Below, one piece after another: positions 34,205 through 43,100 of a stretch of DNA of 64,000 bases (position 1 is the first letter of the stretch; each line of letters starts with the position of its first letter). Both the position numbers and the translations under genes were made by a program. Where the stretch lies: positions 1-64,000 of the forward strand of contig NZ_UATM01000032.1 in the NCBI RefSeq assembly GCF_900454685.1, read 5' to 3'. Under the pieces are notes generated by a model, which was given only the letters and a program-made list of their open reading frames with translations, did not search any database and had not been told where the DNA came from. The DNA is from Peptoniphilus harei (GTDB lineage Bacteria > Bacillota > Clostridia > Tissierellales > Peptoniphilaceae).

Positions 34205-35110
34205 TTAAACTAATTTTTTTACAAAATCATTTATATTTTTATTTTTTTCTTCCAAATATTTTTCAAGGTCAGATATAATTTCTGCTCCTCCATTGGGATT
34301 CATAAAGTTGTAAGTTCCAATTTCAACTGCGGTGGCTCCTGCCATTAAGAACTCTAAGACGTCCCTATAATTTGAAATTCCTCCCATCCCAATAATTGGA
34401 ATGTTTACATTTTTTGCAACTTGGTGGAGGATCCTAAGGGCAATTGGTTTTACTGCTGGACCTGACAAACCTGCGTAGGTATTGTCAAAGGGAATCTCTT
34501 CTCTATCTAAGTCAATTGCCATGCCGAGAATTGTATTTATAAGAGAAAGTCCTGTTGCACCTTCAGCTTCCACTGCCTTGGCAATGCCAACAATGTCACC
34601 AGCATTGGGAGAAAGTTTTACAAAAACTTTTTTGTTTGTCACCTTCATGACTTCTCTTACAACACTTGCTGCTGAGTCCTTGTCCATGCCAAAGGCCATG
34701 CCACCTTCCTTGACGTTAGGACAAGAAATATTTAACTCAATGGCTGCAAAGTCGTAGTCATTTAAAATTTCTGCAGACTCAATGTATTCTTCTATGGTAT
34801 TGCCACCAAGATTTACTAAAACTTCTGTCCCAAGCTTATTCATGTCATGGATTTTTGTCTTAACAAATTCTTCCACTCCTGGGTTCTCAAGTCCAATTGA
34901 ATTTAAAATTCCTGATGGAGTTTCCCAAATTCTTATGCCATCATTTCCTTTTTTTGGATGTCTTGTGATCCCCTTAGAAGAAATTCCTCCTAGGATCCTT
35001 GGGTCATAAAAGTCCTTAAACTCTTCCCCAAATCCATAAGTACCACTTGCCATTATTATTGGATTTTTTAATTTTATCCCTGCTAAATCTATTTTAGTCC
35101 TAGAAGTCAA
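34205..35110 (-). CDS. pyrD: Dihydroorotate dehydrogenase B, catalytic subunit
   Basis: A 301-residue class 1B enzyme. FMN and substrate motifs are IMASGTYGFG, NISCPNVKEGG with the catalytic Cys, VKLSPNAGDI, and PIIGMGGISNYRDVLEFL. It oxidises dihydroorotate to orotate in the cytoplasm and passes electrons to NAD through PyrK, encoded just upstream with an 11-nt overlap. Complete. Confidence 0.96.
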   Translation of the reverse strand: MTSRTKIDLAGIKLKNPIIMASGTYGFGEEFKDFYDPRILGGISSKGITRHPKKGNDGIRIWETPSGILNSIGLENPGVEEFVKTKIHDMNKLGTEVLVNLGGNTIEEYIESAEILNDYDFAAIELNISCPNVKEGGMAFGMDKDSAASVVREVMKVTNKKVFVKLSPNAGDIVGIAKAVEAEGATGLSLINTILGMAIDLDREEIPFDNTYAGLSGPAVKPIALRILHQVAKNVNIPIIGMGGISNYRDVLEFLMAGATAVEIGTYNFMNPNGGAEIISDLEKYLEEKNKNINDFVKKLV

Positions 35111-35801
35111 TTAAATCACTCCCCTTAAATATTGGTCCTTCCTTGCAAGATCTTCTTCTGCCTCTCTTTGTCTCACAAGAACAAGATAGACAGGCGCCAA
35201 GGCCACATCCCATTCTCTTTTCTAGTGAAACATAAGTAATCACGTCATGGTCTTTTGCAAGTTCAACAACTTTTTTCATCATAATTTCTGGTCCACAAGT
35301 GTAAATTAAGTCGTGGCTTTCAAAATCAATTATATCTGTTATAAAGCCGCCCTTTTTAATTTTTATGTCACAATCAATATCCTTAAAGGCATTTTCAAGT
35401 TCAAGCTCTTCCCTTTCTCCAATATAGAGGGTGATTTTTGAAGAAGGTTTTAGTTTTTGAATCTCTTTAATTAAATAGTGGAAGGGAGCAACTCCAACTC
35501 CACCACCTACTAGGGCAACTTCATCTACATTTGCATAGAAGGCATTGCCAAAAGGACCAAATAATTTAATTTCATCGCCTTCCTTTAAGCTTTCAAGGAT
35601 CTTTGTTCCCTCTCCTCTTTTTTCTATTAAGAAGTCAACTCCATCAGTGACGTCATAAACTGAAATTGGCCTTGAAAGAGTTGGATAAGATTCCCAGGCC
35701 CTTAGCATAAAAAATTGTCCTGGATAAACTTTTACGTCTAAATCTGTTCTCAATATGAAGTAGTCCTTACATACATCAATATTTTCTATTATCTTTGCCA
35801 T
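35100..35801 (-). CDS. pyrK: Dihydroorotate dehydrogenase B, electron-transfer subunit
   Basis: A 233-residue flavoprotein. The FAD motif is LSRPISVYD, the NAD-binding loop is VGGGVGVAPFHYL, and the C-terminal [2Fe-2S] cluster uses the cysteines of MGCGLGACLSCSC and SCKEGP. Start chosen at ATG 35801 because GGAGA lies eight bases before it; the ATG at 35813 has none. The start region overlaps the pyrI stop closely (TGA at 35803-35805). Works with PyrD. Confidence 0.95.
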   Translation of the reverse strand: MAKIIENIDVCKDYFILRTDLDVKVYPGQFFMLRAWESYPTLSRPISVYDVTDGVDFLIEKRGEGTKILESLKEGDEIKLFGPFGNAFYANVDEVALVGGGVGVAPFHYLIKEIQKLKPSSKITLYIGEREELELENAFKDIDCDIKIKKGGFITDIIDFESHDLIYTCGPEIMMKKVVELAKDHDVITYVSLEKRMGCGLGACLSCSCETKRGRRRSCKEGPIFKGSDLIDF

Positions 35802-35802
35802 A

Positions 35803-36234
35803 TCATTCTCCATATGTGGTTACTGTGTCACAATATTCGCACTTGTATTCCTTCTTATCCCTATCATATAAGAAAAACTTGTGACCGGGTACTTCTCTTT
35901 CAGAATTTGTTATGCATCTTGGGTTCTTGCAAGTCAAGACATCTTCAACAAGTTCTGGCATCTCCATGCGGATTTTTTTGACCCTTTCGCCATCTTCTAT
36001 AAAGTTAACAGTTGTGTGAGGGGCAATAAGTCCCAAGACTGTGAAGTCCAAGTCGTAATCTGTCTCGATTTTTATTAAGTCCTTCTTACCCATGGAAGTT
36101 GAGAAAATATTTTGCATAAGTACAACTGGATCTGTCACCTTGTCAAGTTCAAGGGCCTTGTAAAGAACATGGGCCCTGCCTGCTTCTATATGGTCAAGTA
36201 CAATTCCTTTTTTTATTTTTGAAACATTTATCAT
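35803..36234 (-). CDS. pyrI: Aspartate carbamoyltransferase regulatory chain
   Basis: A 143-residue regulatory subunit: the N-terminal allosteric domain contains [20 protein letters not shown], and the C-terminal zinc domain carries LTCKNPRCI and YKCEYCDTV (four Cys). It binds nucleotides and adjusts PyrB activity. The start overlaps the pyrB stop by 4 nt (ATGA). PyrI is not universal in Gram-positives, but is usual in clostridia. Confidence 0.96.
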   Translation of the reverse strand: MINVSKIKKGIVLDHIEAGRAHVLYKALELDKVTDPVVLMQNIFSTSMGKKDLIKIETDYDLDFTVLGLIAPHTTVNFIEDGERVKKIRMEMPELVEDVLTCKNPRCITNSEREVPGHKFFLYDRDKKEYKCEYCDTVTTYGE

Positions 36235-37142
36235 TTTCTAGCCTCCAAAAGTCTCATGATCAGTGCCATCCTACCATACATTCCAAACTTTGTTTGCTCA
36301 AAGTAAACTGCACGTGGGTCCTTGTCCACCTCAGGTGCAATTTCATTTACCCTTGGTAGAGGATGAAGAATAATCATGTCCTCTTTTGCATTTTTTAACT
36401 TTTCTTCATTTAAAATATAGTAGTCCTTTAATCTTTCATACTCATCTGAAGAAACAAATCTCTCCTTTTGAACTCTTGACATGTAAAGGACATCTAGGTC
36501 GTCAATTACACTTGCAAGATCCCTAGTCTCCTCGTAGTTTTCCTTATCTATAAAGTTTTTAAAGGGATCTGGCATCTTGAGTTCCTCAGGTGAAATAAAA
36601 ATAAATTTCACATTTTCATACCTATTAAGGGCTCTCACAAGAGAGTGGATTGTCCTTCCAAATTTTAAGTCTCCACAAAGCCCCACGGTTAAGTCGTCAA
36701 AGGATCCTTTGTAGTTTCTAATTGTTATTAGGTCTGCAAGAGTTTGAGTTGGGTGGAAGTGACCACCATCTCCTGCATTTATAATTGGCATAGTCTTCAC
36801 TACCTTTGATGCCATAAGTGCTGCCCCTTCCTTTGGGTGACGCATGGCACAAATATCGGCGTAGTTTTCTATAACTCTTATTGTATCGAGTAGAGTCTCA
36901 CCCTTTGTCGATGAGCTTACTCCTGCATCAGAAAATCCTATAACTTGTCCTCCAAGCCTTAGCATTGCAGTCTCAAAGGAAAGTCTTGTCCTGGTAGAAG
37001 GCTCAAAAAAAAGACTAGCTAATAACTTATTGTCGCAAACATGAGAATAATCATCTGGCTTTGCAATAATGTCATCAACTAGTCTAAAAATTTCTTCGTA
37101 TTCTTCAGTTGTAAAATCTAGTGGCTCAATTAAATGTTTCAT
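36231..37142 (-). CDS. pyrB: Aspartate carbamoyltransferase catalytic chain
   Basis: A 303-residue enzyme from ATG 37142 (GGAGG upstream; the ATG at 37154 lacks one). It shows the carbamoyl-phosphate motif [12 protein letters not shown], the aspartate-binding MRHPKEGAA and [10 protein letters not shown] near the end. It makes carbamoyl aspartate in pyrimidine synthesis. First gene of the pyrB-pyrI-pyrK-pyrD operon. I saw no PyrR attenuator in the short leader. Confidence 0.97.
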   Translation of the reverse strand: MKHLIEPLDFTTEEYEEIFRLVDDIIAKPDDYSHVCDNKLLASLFFEPSTRTRLSFETAMLRLGGQVIGFSDAGVSSSTKGETLLDTIRVIENYADICAMRHPKEGAALMASKVVKTMPIINAGDGGHFHPTQTLADLITIRNYKGSFDDLTVGLCGDLKFGRTIHSLVRALNRYENVKFIFISPEELKMPDPFKNFIDKENYEETRDLASVIDDLDVLYMSRVQKERFVSSDEYERLKDYYILNEEKLKNAKEDMIILHPLPRVNEIAPEVDKDPRAVYFEQTKFGMYGRMALIMRLLEARK

Positions 37143-37255
37143 CCTAACCTCCATCTAATATTTTATCTTATCCATAGTACTTCAAATTTTTATAATTGTA
37201 AAGTATAATAGAAAAAATATCTTATACTTACGAAATTAAAATTTAAGGAGCAATT

Positions 37256-37792
37256 ATGATTTATTTAATACTAGGACATTCTGGTTCAGGCAAATCAACT
37301 ATAAGAAATGCCCTGACTTCACACGGAATAAAAAAAATAATTACTTACACGACGAGATCGCCAAGAGTCTCTGAAGTGGATGGCATGGATTATAACTTTA
37401 TCGACCAAGAGATTTTTAAGAAGATGGACCAAGACAATTTATTTATTGGGACAACTTGCTATGTGGGAAATTACTATTCAACCCTCAAGGAAGACCTTGA
37501 AAAAAATAACAACAAGGACAGTGACTGTGTAATTGTAGTTGATAAGGAAGGGGTCCTTGCAATAAAAAATGATTTTGAAAATGCAAGGTCAATTTATCTC
37601 AAGTGCTCAAGGGAAACTTTAAGGGACAGGATGATAAAGAGAAATGACCATGCAAATGATATCGAAAAGAGACTTGATGTCTTAGAAGACCTTGATCCCT
37701 ATGCAGACTACATCATCGATGCTGACAGGGACATAGACTCTGTCTTTGAAGATGTTATTAGCCTAATCAAAAATATTAAAGAGGGAAAATGA
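37256..37792 (+). CDS. Guanylate-kinase-like nucleoside monophosphate kinase
   Basis: A 178-residue P-loop protein: Walker A ILGHSGSGKSTIRNAL, then TYTTRSPRVSEVDGMDYNFI, the GMP-binding pattern of guanylate kinases, then a DKEGVLAIK strand and an Arg-rich lid (RETLRDRMIKRND). It is slightly shorter than housekeeping Gmk (about 200 residues), and the Walker A is followed by Ile, so it may be a paralogue. It stands alone, divergent from pyrB, ribosome site AAGGAG. Confidence 0.8.
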   Translation: MIYLILGHSGSGKSTIRNALTSHGIKKIITYTTRSPRVSEVDGMDYNFIDQEIFKKMDQDNLFIGTTCYVGNYYSTLKEDLEKNNNKDSDCVIVVDKEGVLAIKNDFENARSIYLKCSRETLRDRMIKRNDHANDIEKRLDVLEDLDPYADYIIDADRDIDSVFEDVISLIKNIKEGK

Positions 37793-37852
37793 TTTTCTTT
37801 TCCTTGACAATTTAATTTCTAGTGTTATTATAAATTTATAAGTTAATAAAAT

Positions 37853-37954
37853 TCTTCAGGGCGAGGCGCAATTCCTCACCGGCGGTAAAGTCCGCGAGCG
37901 AAAGCTGAATTGGTGCAATTCCAATACCGACAGTATAGTCTGGATGAAAGAAGA
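37853..37954 (+). promoter_or_regulatory. FMN riboswitch (RFN element) of the riboflavin operon
   Basis: It contains the conserved blocks AGGGCGAGGCGCAATTCC, TCACCGGCGGTAAAGTCC, GCGAGCG and ACCGACAGTATAGTCTGGATG in the right order. FMN binding should favour the terminator at 37973-37997. Promoter upstream: TTGACA (37804-37809) and TATTAT (37826-37831). Confidence 0.96.
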
Positions 37955-37972
37955 TAATTTTTTTTGAATTTT

Positions 37973-37997
37973 AGAGCCCTGCATGGGCTCTTTTTTT
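37973..37997 (+). terminator. Riboswitch-controlled terminator before ribD
   Basis: Arms AGAGCCC and GGGCTCT followed by seven Ts, 13 nt before the ribD start codon. Confidence 0.9.
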
Positions 37998-38009
37998 ATA
38001 GGTGATTTA

Positions 38010-39125
38010 ATGTATTTAGAAGATTTTAACGATATCTTTTACATGGAACGTGCCCTTGAAATTGCAAGAGAGGGAACTGGCAAGACAAAGACCAACCCCC
38101 TTGTTGGCTGCGTGATTGTAAAAGATGACAAGATAATTGGACAAGGTGCCCACCTAAAGTTTGGTGACAACCATGCAGAAGTAAATGCAATCTTAGATGC
38201 CAAATCTCGTGGCGAAGACATAAGAGGTGCAACTTTATATGTAAACCTTGAACCCTGCTCCCATTATGGGAAGACTCCTCCCTGTGCTGAGAGGATTGTA
38301 AAGGAAGGGATAAGGAGGGTTGTCATTGGAACAGCCGACCCCTTTGAAAAAGTTTCTGGCAGGGGAATTAAAATTTTAGAAGATGCAGGAATTTCTGTCA
38401 CAGAAGGTCTTTGCGAGGAAGAATGTTTAAACCTAAATGAGAGATTCTTCACTTACTTAAAAAATAAGAGACCCTTTGTTGTCTTAAAGGCTGGCATGTC
38501 CCTTGATGGAAAAATTGCAACAGAGACTGGAGAGTCCCAATGGATAACTTCAGAATTTTCAAGAGCTCATGGTCACGAACTCAGGGGCCAGCTTGATGCA
38601 ATTATGGTGGGTATTGGAACTATCCTTGCTGATGACCCTACTCTTAACACCCGCCATGGCAAATATAAAAATAATCCCATAAGGATCATCACAGATTCAA
38701 GTTTGAGGATTCCTCTTGATGCCAAGGTACTAAGAGATGACTTGGAGTCAATCTGTATCATAGCAACAACAGAAGCTTGCGACAAAGAAAAGCTAGAGAA
38801 ATTAAAATCTATGAAGAATGTTGAAATCCTAATTTGTAAAGACAAGGACAAGAAGGTTGACCTTAAAGACCTCATGGAAAAATTAAAGGACTACGACATC
38901 TCCTCCATCCTACTTGAAGGTGGAAGGACCTTAAATGCAGAGATGCTAAAAAATAAGTTAGTTGATAAATTTTACTTTTTTATTGCTCCAATCCTACTTG
39001 GGTCCAAGGGCATACCTGCCATAGGAGATCTTGAAATAGACGAGCTAAAGGATGCAATAAGGATTAAGGACATGAAGTCCGAAAAATTATTTGATGACAT
39101 ACTAGTCACTGGAAGGTGTGATTAA
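38010..39125 (+). CDS. ribD: Bifunctional pyrimidine deaminase/reductase
   Basis: A 371-residue enzyme from ATG 38010 (AGGTGATTTA upstream; an earlier in-frame ATG falls in the terminator). The N-terminal deaminase has zinc motif NHAEVNA and PCSHYGKTPPCAERI; the C-terminal reductase has LKAGMSLDGKIAT and LLEGGRTLNAEML. It performs the second and third steps of riboflavin synthesis. First gene of the operon. Confidence 0.97.
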   Translation: MYLEDFNDIFYMERALEIAREGTGKTKTNPLVGCVIVKDDKIIGQGAHLKFGDNHAEVNAILDAKSRGEDIRGATLYVNLEPCSHYGKTPPCAERIVKEGIRRVVIGTADPFEKVSGRGIKILEDAGISVTEGLCEEECLNLNERFFTYLKNKRPFVVLKAGMSLDGKIATETGESQWITSEFSRAHGHELRGQLDAIMVGIGTILADDPTLNTRHGKYKNNPIRIITDSSLRIPLDAKVLRDDLESICIIATTEACDKEKLEKLKSMKNVEILICKDKDKKVDLKDLMEKLKDYDISSILLEGGRTLNAEMLKNKLVDKFYFFIAPILLGSKGIPAIGDLEIDELKDAIRIKDMKSEKLFDDILVTGRCD

Positions 39126-39762
39126 AATTTTCACAGGAATTATAGAAGAAATTGGAAGCCTTAGTGACATTAAAAGAGAAAGTGACCTCTACAGCTTGAA
39201 GGTTTCTTGCAGCAAAGTTTTAGAGGGCACAAAGAGAGGCGATTCTATTGCAACAAATGGAGTTTGCCTAACTGTCACAGAACTGGGCCAAGACTTTTAC
39301 AAGGCAGATGTTATGGTTGAGACAATAAATTCTACAACTTTTAAGAATTTAAAAAGAGGAGAAAAACTAAATCTTGAAAGAGCCTTAAGTCCTTCCAAGA
39401 GACTTGACGGCCACATAGTCCAAGGTCACGTGGATGGACTTGGCGAGATAATTTCTATCCTCAACCACGGAAATGAAATTGTCTACAGGATAAAGTTCGA
39501 CTCCGATAATTTTAAATACATTGCCCCCAAGGGGTCCATTGCCCTTGACGGTATAAGTCTTACTGTCTCAAAGGTTGGAGAAAAATATTTTGAAGTTTCA
39601 ATTATTCCAACTACTATTAGGGACACCAATCTCATAAATAAAAAAGTTGGAGACATGATTAATATAGAGACTGATATAATTGGCCGCTATGTCTACAATT
39701 TTGTAAATACAAAAACAGAAAGCAAAATTACAAAATCATTTTTACTAGAAAATGGTTTTTAA
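39118..39762 (+). CDS. ribE: Riboflavin synthase
   Basis: A 214-residue protein with two lumazine-binding halves: [10 protein letters not shown] and [10 protein letters not shown] in the first, GHVDGLGEI and [11 protein letters not shown] in the second. It converts two lumazines to riboflavin plus the pyrimidine precursor. It starts with GTG and overlaps ribD by 8 nt, so it is probably translationally coupled. Confidence 0.96.
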   Translation: MIKIFTGIIEEIGSLSDIKRESDLYSLKVSCSKVLEGTKRGDSIATNGVCLTVTELGQDFYKADVMVETINSTTFKNLKRGEKLNLERALSPSKRLDGHIVQGHVDGLGEIISILNHGNEIVYRIKFDSDNFKYIAPKGSIALDGISLTVSKVGEKYFEVSIIPTTIRDTNLINKKVGDMINIETDIIGRYVYNFVNTKTESKITKSFLLENGF

Positions 39763-39778
39763 ATTGAGAGGAGATAAA

Positions 39779-40990
39779 ATGAAAGTTAATTCTATTGAAG
39801 AAGTTGTTGAAGCTCTTAAAAAGGGCGAAATTGTCATAGTAACTGACGAACCAGATAGAGAAAACGAAGGCGACATGATCCAGGCAGCAGAGTTTGCCAC
39901 TGGAGAAAGTCTAAACACCATGGCTTCCCTTGCCAAGGGCCTAATCTGTATGCCAATGTCAAAGGAATACGCAGAAAAATTAAAATTAAATCAAATGGTG
40001 GCAGACAACACTGACAACCACGAAACTGCCTTTACAGTTTCTGTTGACCACGTGGACACGACTACAGGTATTTCCGCTTGGGAAAGAGCCCTAACTGCCA
40101 ACAAGCTTGCAGAAGATGACGCAAAGCCAGAGGACTTTAGAAGACCTGGCCACATGTTCCCACTTGTGGCAAAGAAAGATGGAATCTTCGTGAGACGTGG
40201 TCACACTGAAGCAACTGTTGATCTTTTGAAAATTGCTGGACTCAAGGAAGTGGGACTTTGCTGTGAAATTATGCAAGATGATGGTCACATGATGCGTGGC
40301 GAAGACCTATTTAAACTGGCACAAGAGCTTGACATGAAGATAACAACAACTGAAGAGCTCCTTCTTTATAGGAAGAGACATGAAAAAATCGTAGAAAAAG
40401 TTGCCGAAGCAAAACTTCCAACAAAGTTTGGAGACTTTAGGGCTCATGCCTACATCGACAGAGTAACTGGAGAACACCACATAGCCCTTGTCAAAGGAGA
40501 AATCGGCGACGGAATGGATGTATTAACGAGAGTTCACTCTGAATGTTTAACTGGCGACTGCTTTGGATCATCAAGATGTGACTGCGGCAACCAACTCCAC
40601 CTTGCCATGAATCAAATCGACAAGGAAGGAAGAGGTATTCTCTTATACATGCGTCAAGAAGGCCGTGGAATTGGACTTGTAAATAAGATCAAGGCCTATG
40701 CCCTTCAAGACCAAGGCATGGATACAGTTGAGGCAAACTTGGCTCTAGGTTTCCCAGAAGATGCAAGAGACTATTCAACTGGCGCACAAATCCTTGAAGA
40801 CCTTGGAGTTAAAGAGTTGAGACTACTCACAAACAATCCAGACAAGGTTTATTCACTTCAAGAATTTGGCATGAAGATAAAGGAAAGAGTGCCAATAGAA
40901 ATTCACTCAACAAAACATGACGAGTTTTATTTGAGAACTAAGGCAGAAAAGATGAACCACATCTTATCAGAATTTAAGAAAGAAGATTAA
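39779..40990 (+). CDS. ribBA: DHBP synthase / GTP cyclohydrolase II
   Basis: A 403-residue fusion from ATG 39779 behind GAGAGGAGAT. The N-terminal DHBP synthase has [10 protein letters not shown] and the [11 protein letters not shown] region; the C-terminal GTP cyclohydrolase II has [19 protein letters not shown] (zinc Cys) and [10 protein letters not shown]. It feeds both branches of riboflavin synthesis from ribulose 5-phosphate and GTP. Confidence 0.97.
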   Translation: MKVNSIEEVVEALKKGEIVIVTDEPDRENEGDMIQAAEFATGESLNTMASLAKGLICMPMSKEYAEKLKLNQMVADNTDNHETAFTVSVDHVDTTTGISAWERALTANKLAEDDAKPEDFRRPGHMFPLVAKKDGIFVRRGHTEATVDLLKIAGLKEVGLCCEIMQDDGHMMRGEDLFKLAQELDMKITTTEELLLYRKRHEKIVEKVAEAKLPTKFGDFRAHAYIDRVTGEHHIALVKGEIGDGMDVLTRVHSECLTGDCFGSSRCDCGNQLHLAMNQIDKEGRGILLYMRQEGRGIGLVNKIKAYALQDQGMDTVEANLALGFPEDARDYSTGAQILEDLGVKELRLLTNNPDKVYSLQEFGMKIKERVPIEIHSTKHDEFYLRTKAEKMNHILSEFKKED

Positions 40991-41025
40991 TTTATTTTAT
41001 AAAATTTTTAAAAATTGGAGGAAAT

Positions 41026-41493
41026 ATGAAAGTTTACAGTGCAAATTTACAATCACAAGGAAAGAAATACGCAATAGTTTTGGCAAGATTTAACGAGTTT
41101 ATAGTTTCAAAATTATTAGACGGCTGTCTTGATGGTCTAAAGAGACATGGAGTAAATGAAGAAGAAATCGAAGTAATTTGGGTTCCAGGATCCTTTGAAA
41201 TCCCACTAGCTGCCAAGGCTCTTGCCCAAAGCAAAAAGTACGACGCAGTCATTGCCCTAGGCGCAGTTATAAGAGGAGCAACTACCCACTACGAACTTGT
41301 ATCAGCTGAGGTTGCCAAGGGAATTGCTTCATCTTCACTTGAAACTGGAGTGCCAATTATCTTTGGAGTTATCACAACAGAAAATATTGAACAAGCCATT
41401 GAAAGAGCTGGTACAAAGGCTGGCAACAAGGGCTTCGATGCTGCAACAGCTGCTATTGAAATGGCCAACCTACTTGGTGAGATTCGTGGATAA
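41026..41493 (+). CDS. ribH: Lumazine synthase
   Basis: A 155-residue enzyme with [40 protein letters not shown] and [15 protein letters not shown], all typical of the 60-subunit shell-forming family. It joins the pyrimidine and butanone phosphate. Ribosome site GGAGGAAAT. Followed by an overlapping HAD gene. Confidence 0.97.
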   Translation: MKVYSANLQSQGKKYAIVLARFNEFIVSKLLDGCLDGLKRHGVNEEEIEVIWVPGSFEIPLAAKALAQSKKYDAVIALGAVIRGATTHYELVSAEVAKGIASSSLETGVPIIFGVITTENIEQAIERAGTKAGNKGFDAATAAIEMANLLGEIRG

Positions 41494-42160
41494 ACAATCT
41501 ATAAGGGAAGAACTTAAAAATGTCAAAAGCATAATTTTTGACTTTGACGGGACCCTCCACGACACCATAAAAATTTACTACCCTGCCTTCTCAGAAGGAG
41601 TTAAAATATTAAAGGAACATGGTTATGCAAAAGACTTTGAACTTTCTGAAGACAATGTAAAAAGATTTTTGGGCGAGAAACCAAACTTTGCTTACGACCT
41701 CTTGGCAAAAGAGGCTGATGAAGACTTTAAGATAAAAGTCATGACCCATGTTGGTCAGAAGATGGACGAAAATATAAGAAATAAGGTTGGAAAGCTCTAT
41801 GATGGGACAGAGGAAGTCTTGGAAAAACTTTCAAAGACCTACGACCTCTACATTCTTTCCAATTGTCGCGAGTCCTACCTAGACCAAGCCCTTGATATAT
41901 ATGGAATAAAAAAATATTTCAAAAAGTATTACGCAGCAGAAACTTTTGACTTCATACCTAAGGACGAAATCATAAGGCAGGAGAGAAAAAATCTCAAAGA
42001 AGAGATTATCTTTGTTGGCGACAGGCACCACGACATGGATGCAGCCCACAAAAATAATCTTAGGAGCATCTTCTGTACCTATGGCTTCGGACCAGAAGAC
42101 GAAGGCAAAGATGCAAATTACAAGATTAATTCCATAAGAGAAATGTTAGAAATCCTATAA
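41486..42160 (+). CDS. HAD-family phosphatase, candidate riboflavin-pathway phosphatase
   Basis: A 224-residue HAD-IA hydrolase. Motif I is [12 protein letters not shown], motif [11 protein letters not shown], and motif [14 protein letters not shown]. The most likely start is GTG 41486, overlapping the ribH stop by 8 nt with GGTGAG upstream; no ATG start fits. Its place as last gene of an FMN-riboswitch operon suggests it dephosphorylates 5-amino-6-(phosphoribitylamino)uracil, the step done by other HAD enzymes (YcsE, YigB). It could instead be a phosphoglycolate-phosphatase-like enzyme. Function is inference from context. Confidence 0.75.
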   Translation: MDKQSIREELKNVKSIIFDFDGTLHDTIKIYYPAFSEGVKILKEHGYAKDFELSEDNVKRFLGEKPNFAYDLLAKEADEDFKIKVMTHVGQKMDENIRNKVGKLYDGTEEVLEKLSKTYDLYILSNCRESYLDQALDIYGIKKYFKKYYAAETFDFIPKDEIIRQERKNLKEEIIFVGDRHHDMDAAHKNNLRSIFCTYGFGPEDEGKDANYKINSIREMLEIL

Positions 42161-42487
42161 TTCATTAAAAATTAAATCGTGAAATTTTATTTAGCCGAAA
42201 AAATAATTTAAAAATATCTTGTAAGATAAAAAAGATAAGGAAATAAATTCTTTTTTATTAACATTAAATTTTGTAAGATTAAATTCGACACAAATTAAAA
42301 ATATTATTAACCCTAACAAAAAAGGAGGACTTCATTGTCCTCCTTTTTAATCCGTTAAATAAAGCTTCTGATAAACAAACCAAAATATATTTTTTATCTA
42401 TATACAATATATATTTTATAATCGTTTTAAGATTCATTAATACATTAGAACCTTTTTTCAATTTAATTCCCTAATTTAATAAATATA
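42161..42487. other. AT-rich intergenic region after the riboflavin operon
   Basis: It holds one clear element, the hairpin at 42321-42348. No gene seen on either strand. Confidence 0.5.
42321..42348 (+). terminator. Terminator downstream of the riboflavin operon
   Basis: Ten-base perfect arms AAAGGAGGAC and GTCCTCCTTT followed by more Ts; A-run on the other side makes it bidirectional. Confidence 0.8.
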
Positions 42488-42844
42488 TTAAACTTTTAAT
42501 TTGATTTTAATAAGATAAATTGAAGAAAGTATCAATATAATAGAAAAAATTAGACTTCTCAAATGTATATCATTGAATTCTTGAATTAATACTAAACTAA
42601 AAGTATAAACAGCACCAGCTATCATAAAGAAAACTTCATTATTTGAAAACTTTATATTATCTTTAAACATAGCTTTAAATATTTTTACAAAACCAACAAC
42701 TATAAATACATAATATACAATATCCATTATAGCCATCAATGCTTTATTTCCAGAATATAAGTATAATTTAGTTCCCAAATAACTGAATAGTAAAGCAATT
42801 AAAGAAATTAAAAGTATATTCTTTATATCTAATTCTTTCTTCAT
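42488..42844 (-). CDS. Four-span membrane protein, unknown
   Basis: A 118-residue protein from ATG 42844 (TAGGAGGGT upstream). It has about four membrane segments (ILLISLIALLFSYLGTKLYL, IMDIVYYVFIVVGFVKIF, VFFMIAGAVYTFSLVLI, LIFSIILILSSIYLIKI) and short polar loops. No domain recognised. Single-gene unit in an AT-rich neighbourhood. Confidence 0.65.
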   Translation of the reverse strand: MKKELDIKNILLISLIALLFSYLGTKLYLYSGNKALMAIMDIVYYVFIVVGFVKIFKAMFKDNIKFSNNEVFFMIAGAVYTFSLVLIQEFNDIHLRSLIFSIILILSSIYLIKIKLKV

Positions 42845-42959
42845 ATTAACCCTCCTATAATATAAAATTATTTTAATTATATTATAAAACAAATTATTTT
42901 TAAATCAATGAATATAAAATATTTTGTGATATCGTTATCATCTTATTATACCAAATCGA

Positions 42960-43036
42960 GTAGGAGGTAGATGATTAATTCATCTACCTCCTCTCACACC
43001 ACCGTACGTACGGTTCCGTATACGGCGGTTCTACAG
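42960..43036 (-). mobile_element. Group II intron 3' relic (domains V and VI)
   Basis: On the minus strand a hairpin with arms ACCGCCGTA and TACGGTGGT and inner TACGG/CCGTA plus a two-base bulge resembles domain V. GTGTGAGAGG and a stem with GAGGTAGATG/CATCTACCTC (domain VI-like) follow. No maturase or upstream intron domains are present. The relic differs from the intron in the ICE. It lies just past a hairpin (43060-43098) downstream of the radical SAM gene, the kind of site favoured by class C introns. Confidence 0.5.
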
Positions 43037-43059
43037 TTTAATATGAACTTTATTGTAAT

Positions 43060-43098
43060 AGCTGACTAGGGATATATAGCCCCTTTCAGCTATTCTTT
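43060..43098 (-). terminator. Hairpin after the radical SAM gene
   Basis: Arms AATAGCTGA and TCAGCTATT with an inner AGGGG/CCCT pairing. No T-run follows, perhaps because the intron relic separated it. Confidence 0.5.
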
Positions 43099-43100
43099 TA

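Noticed and set aside
37143..37255. PyrR-type attenuator before pyrB
   Set aside because: The leader is short, and I see neither a PyrR-binding loop nor a terminator/antiterminator pair.
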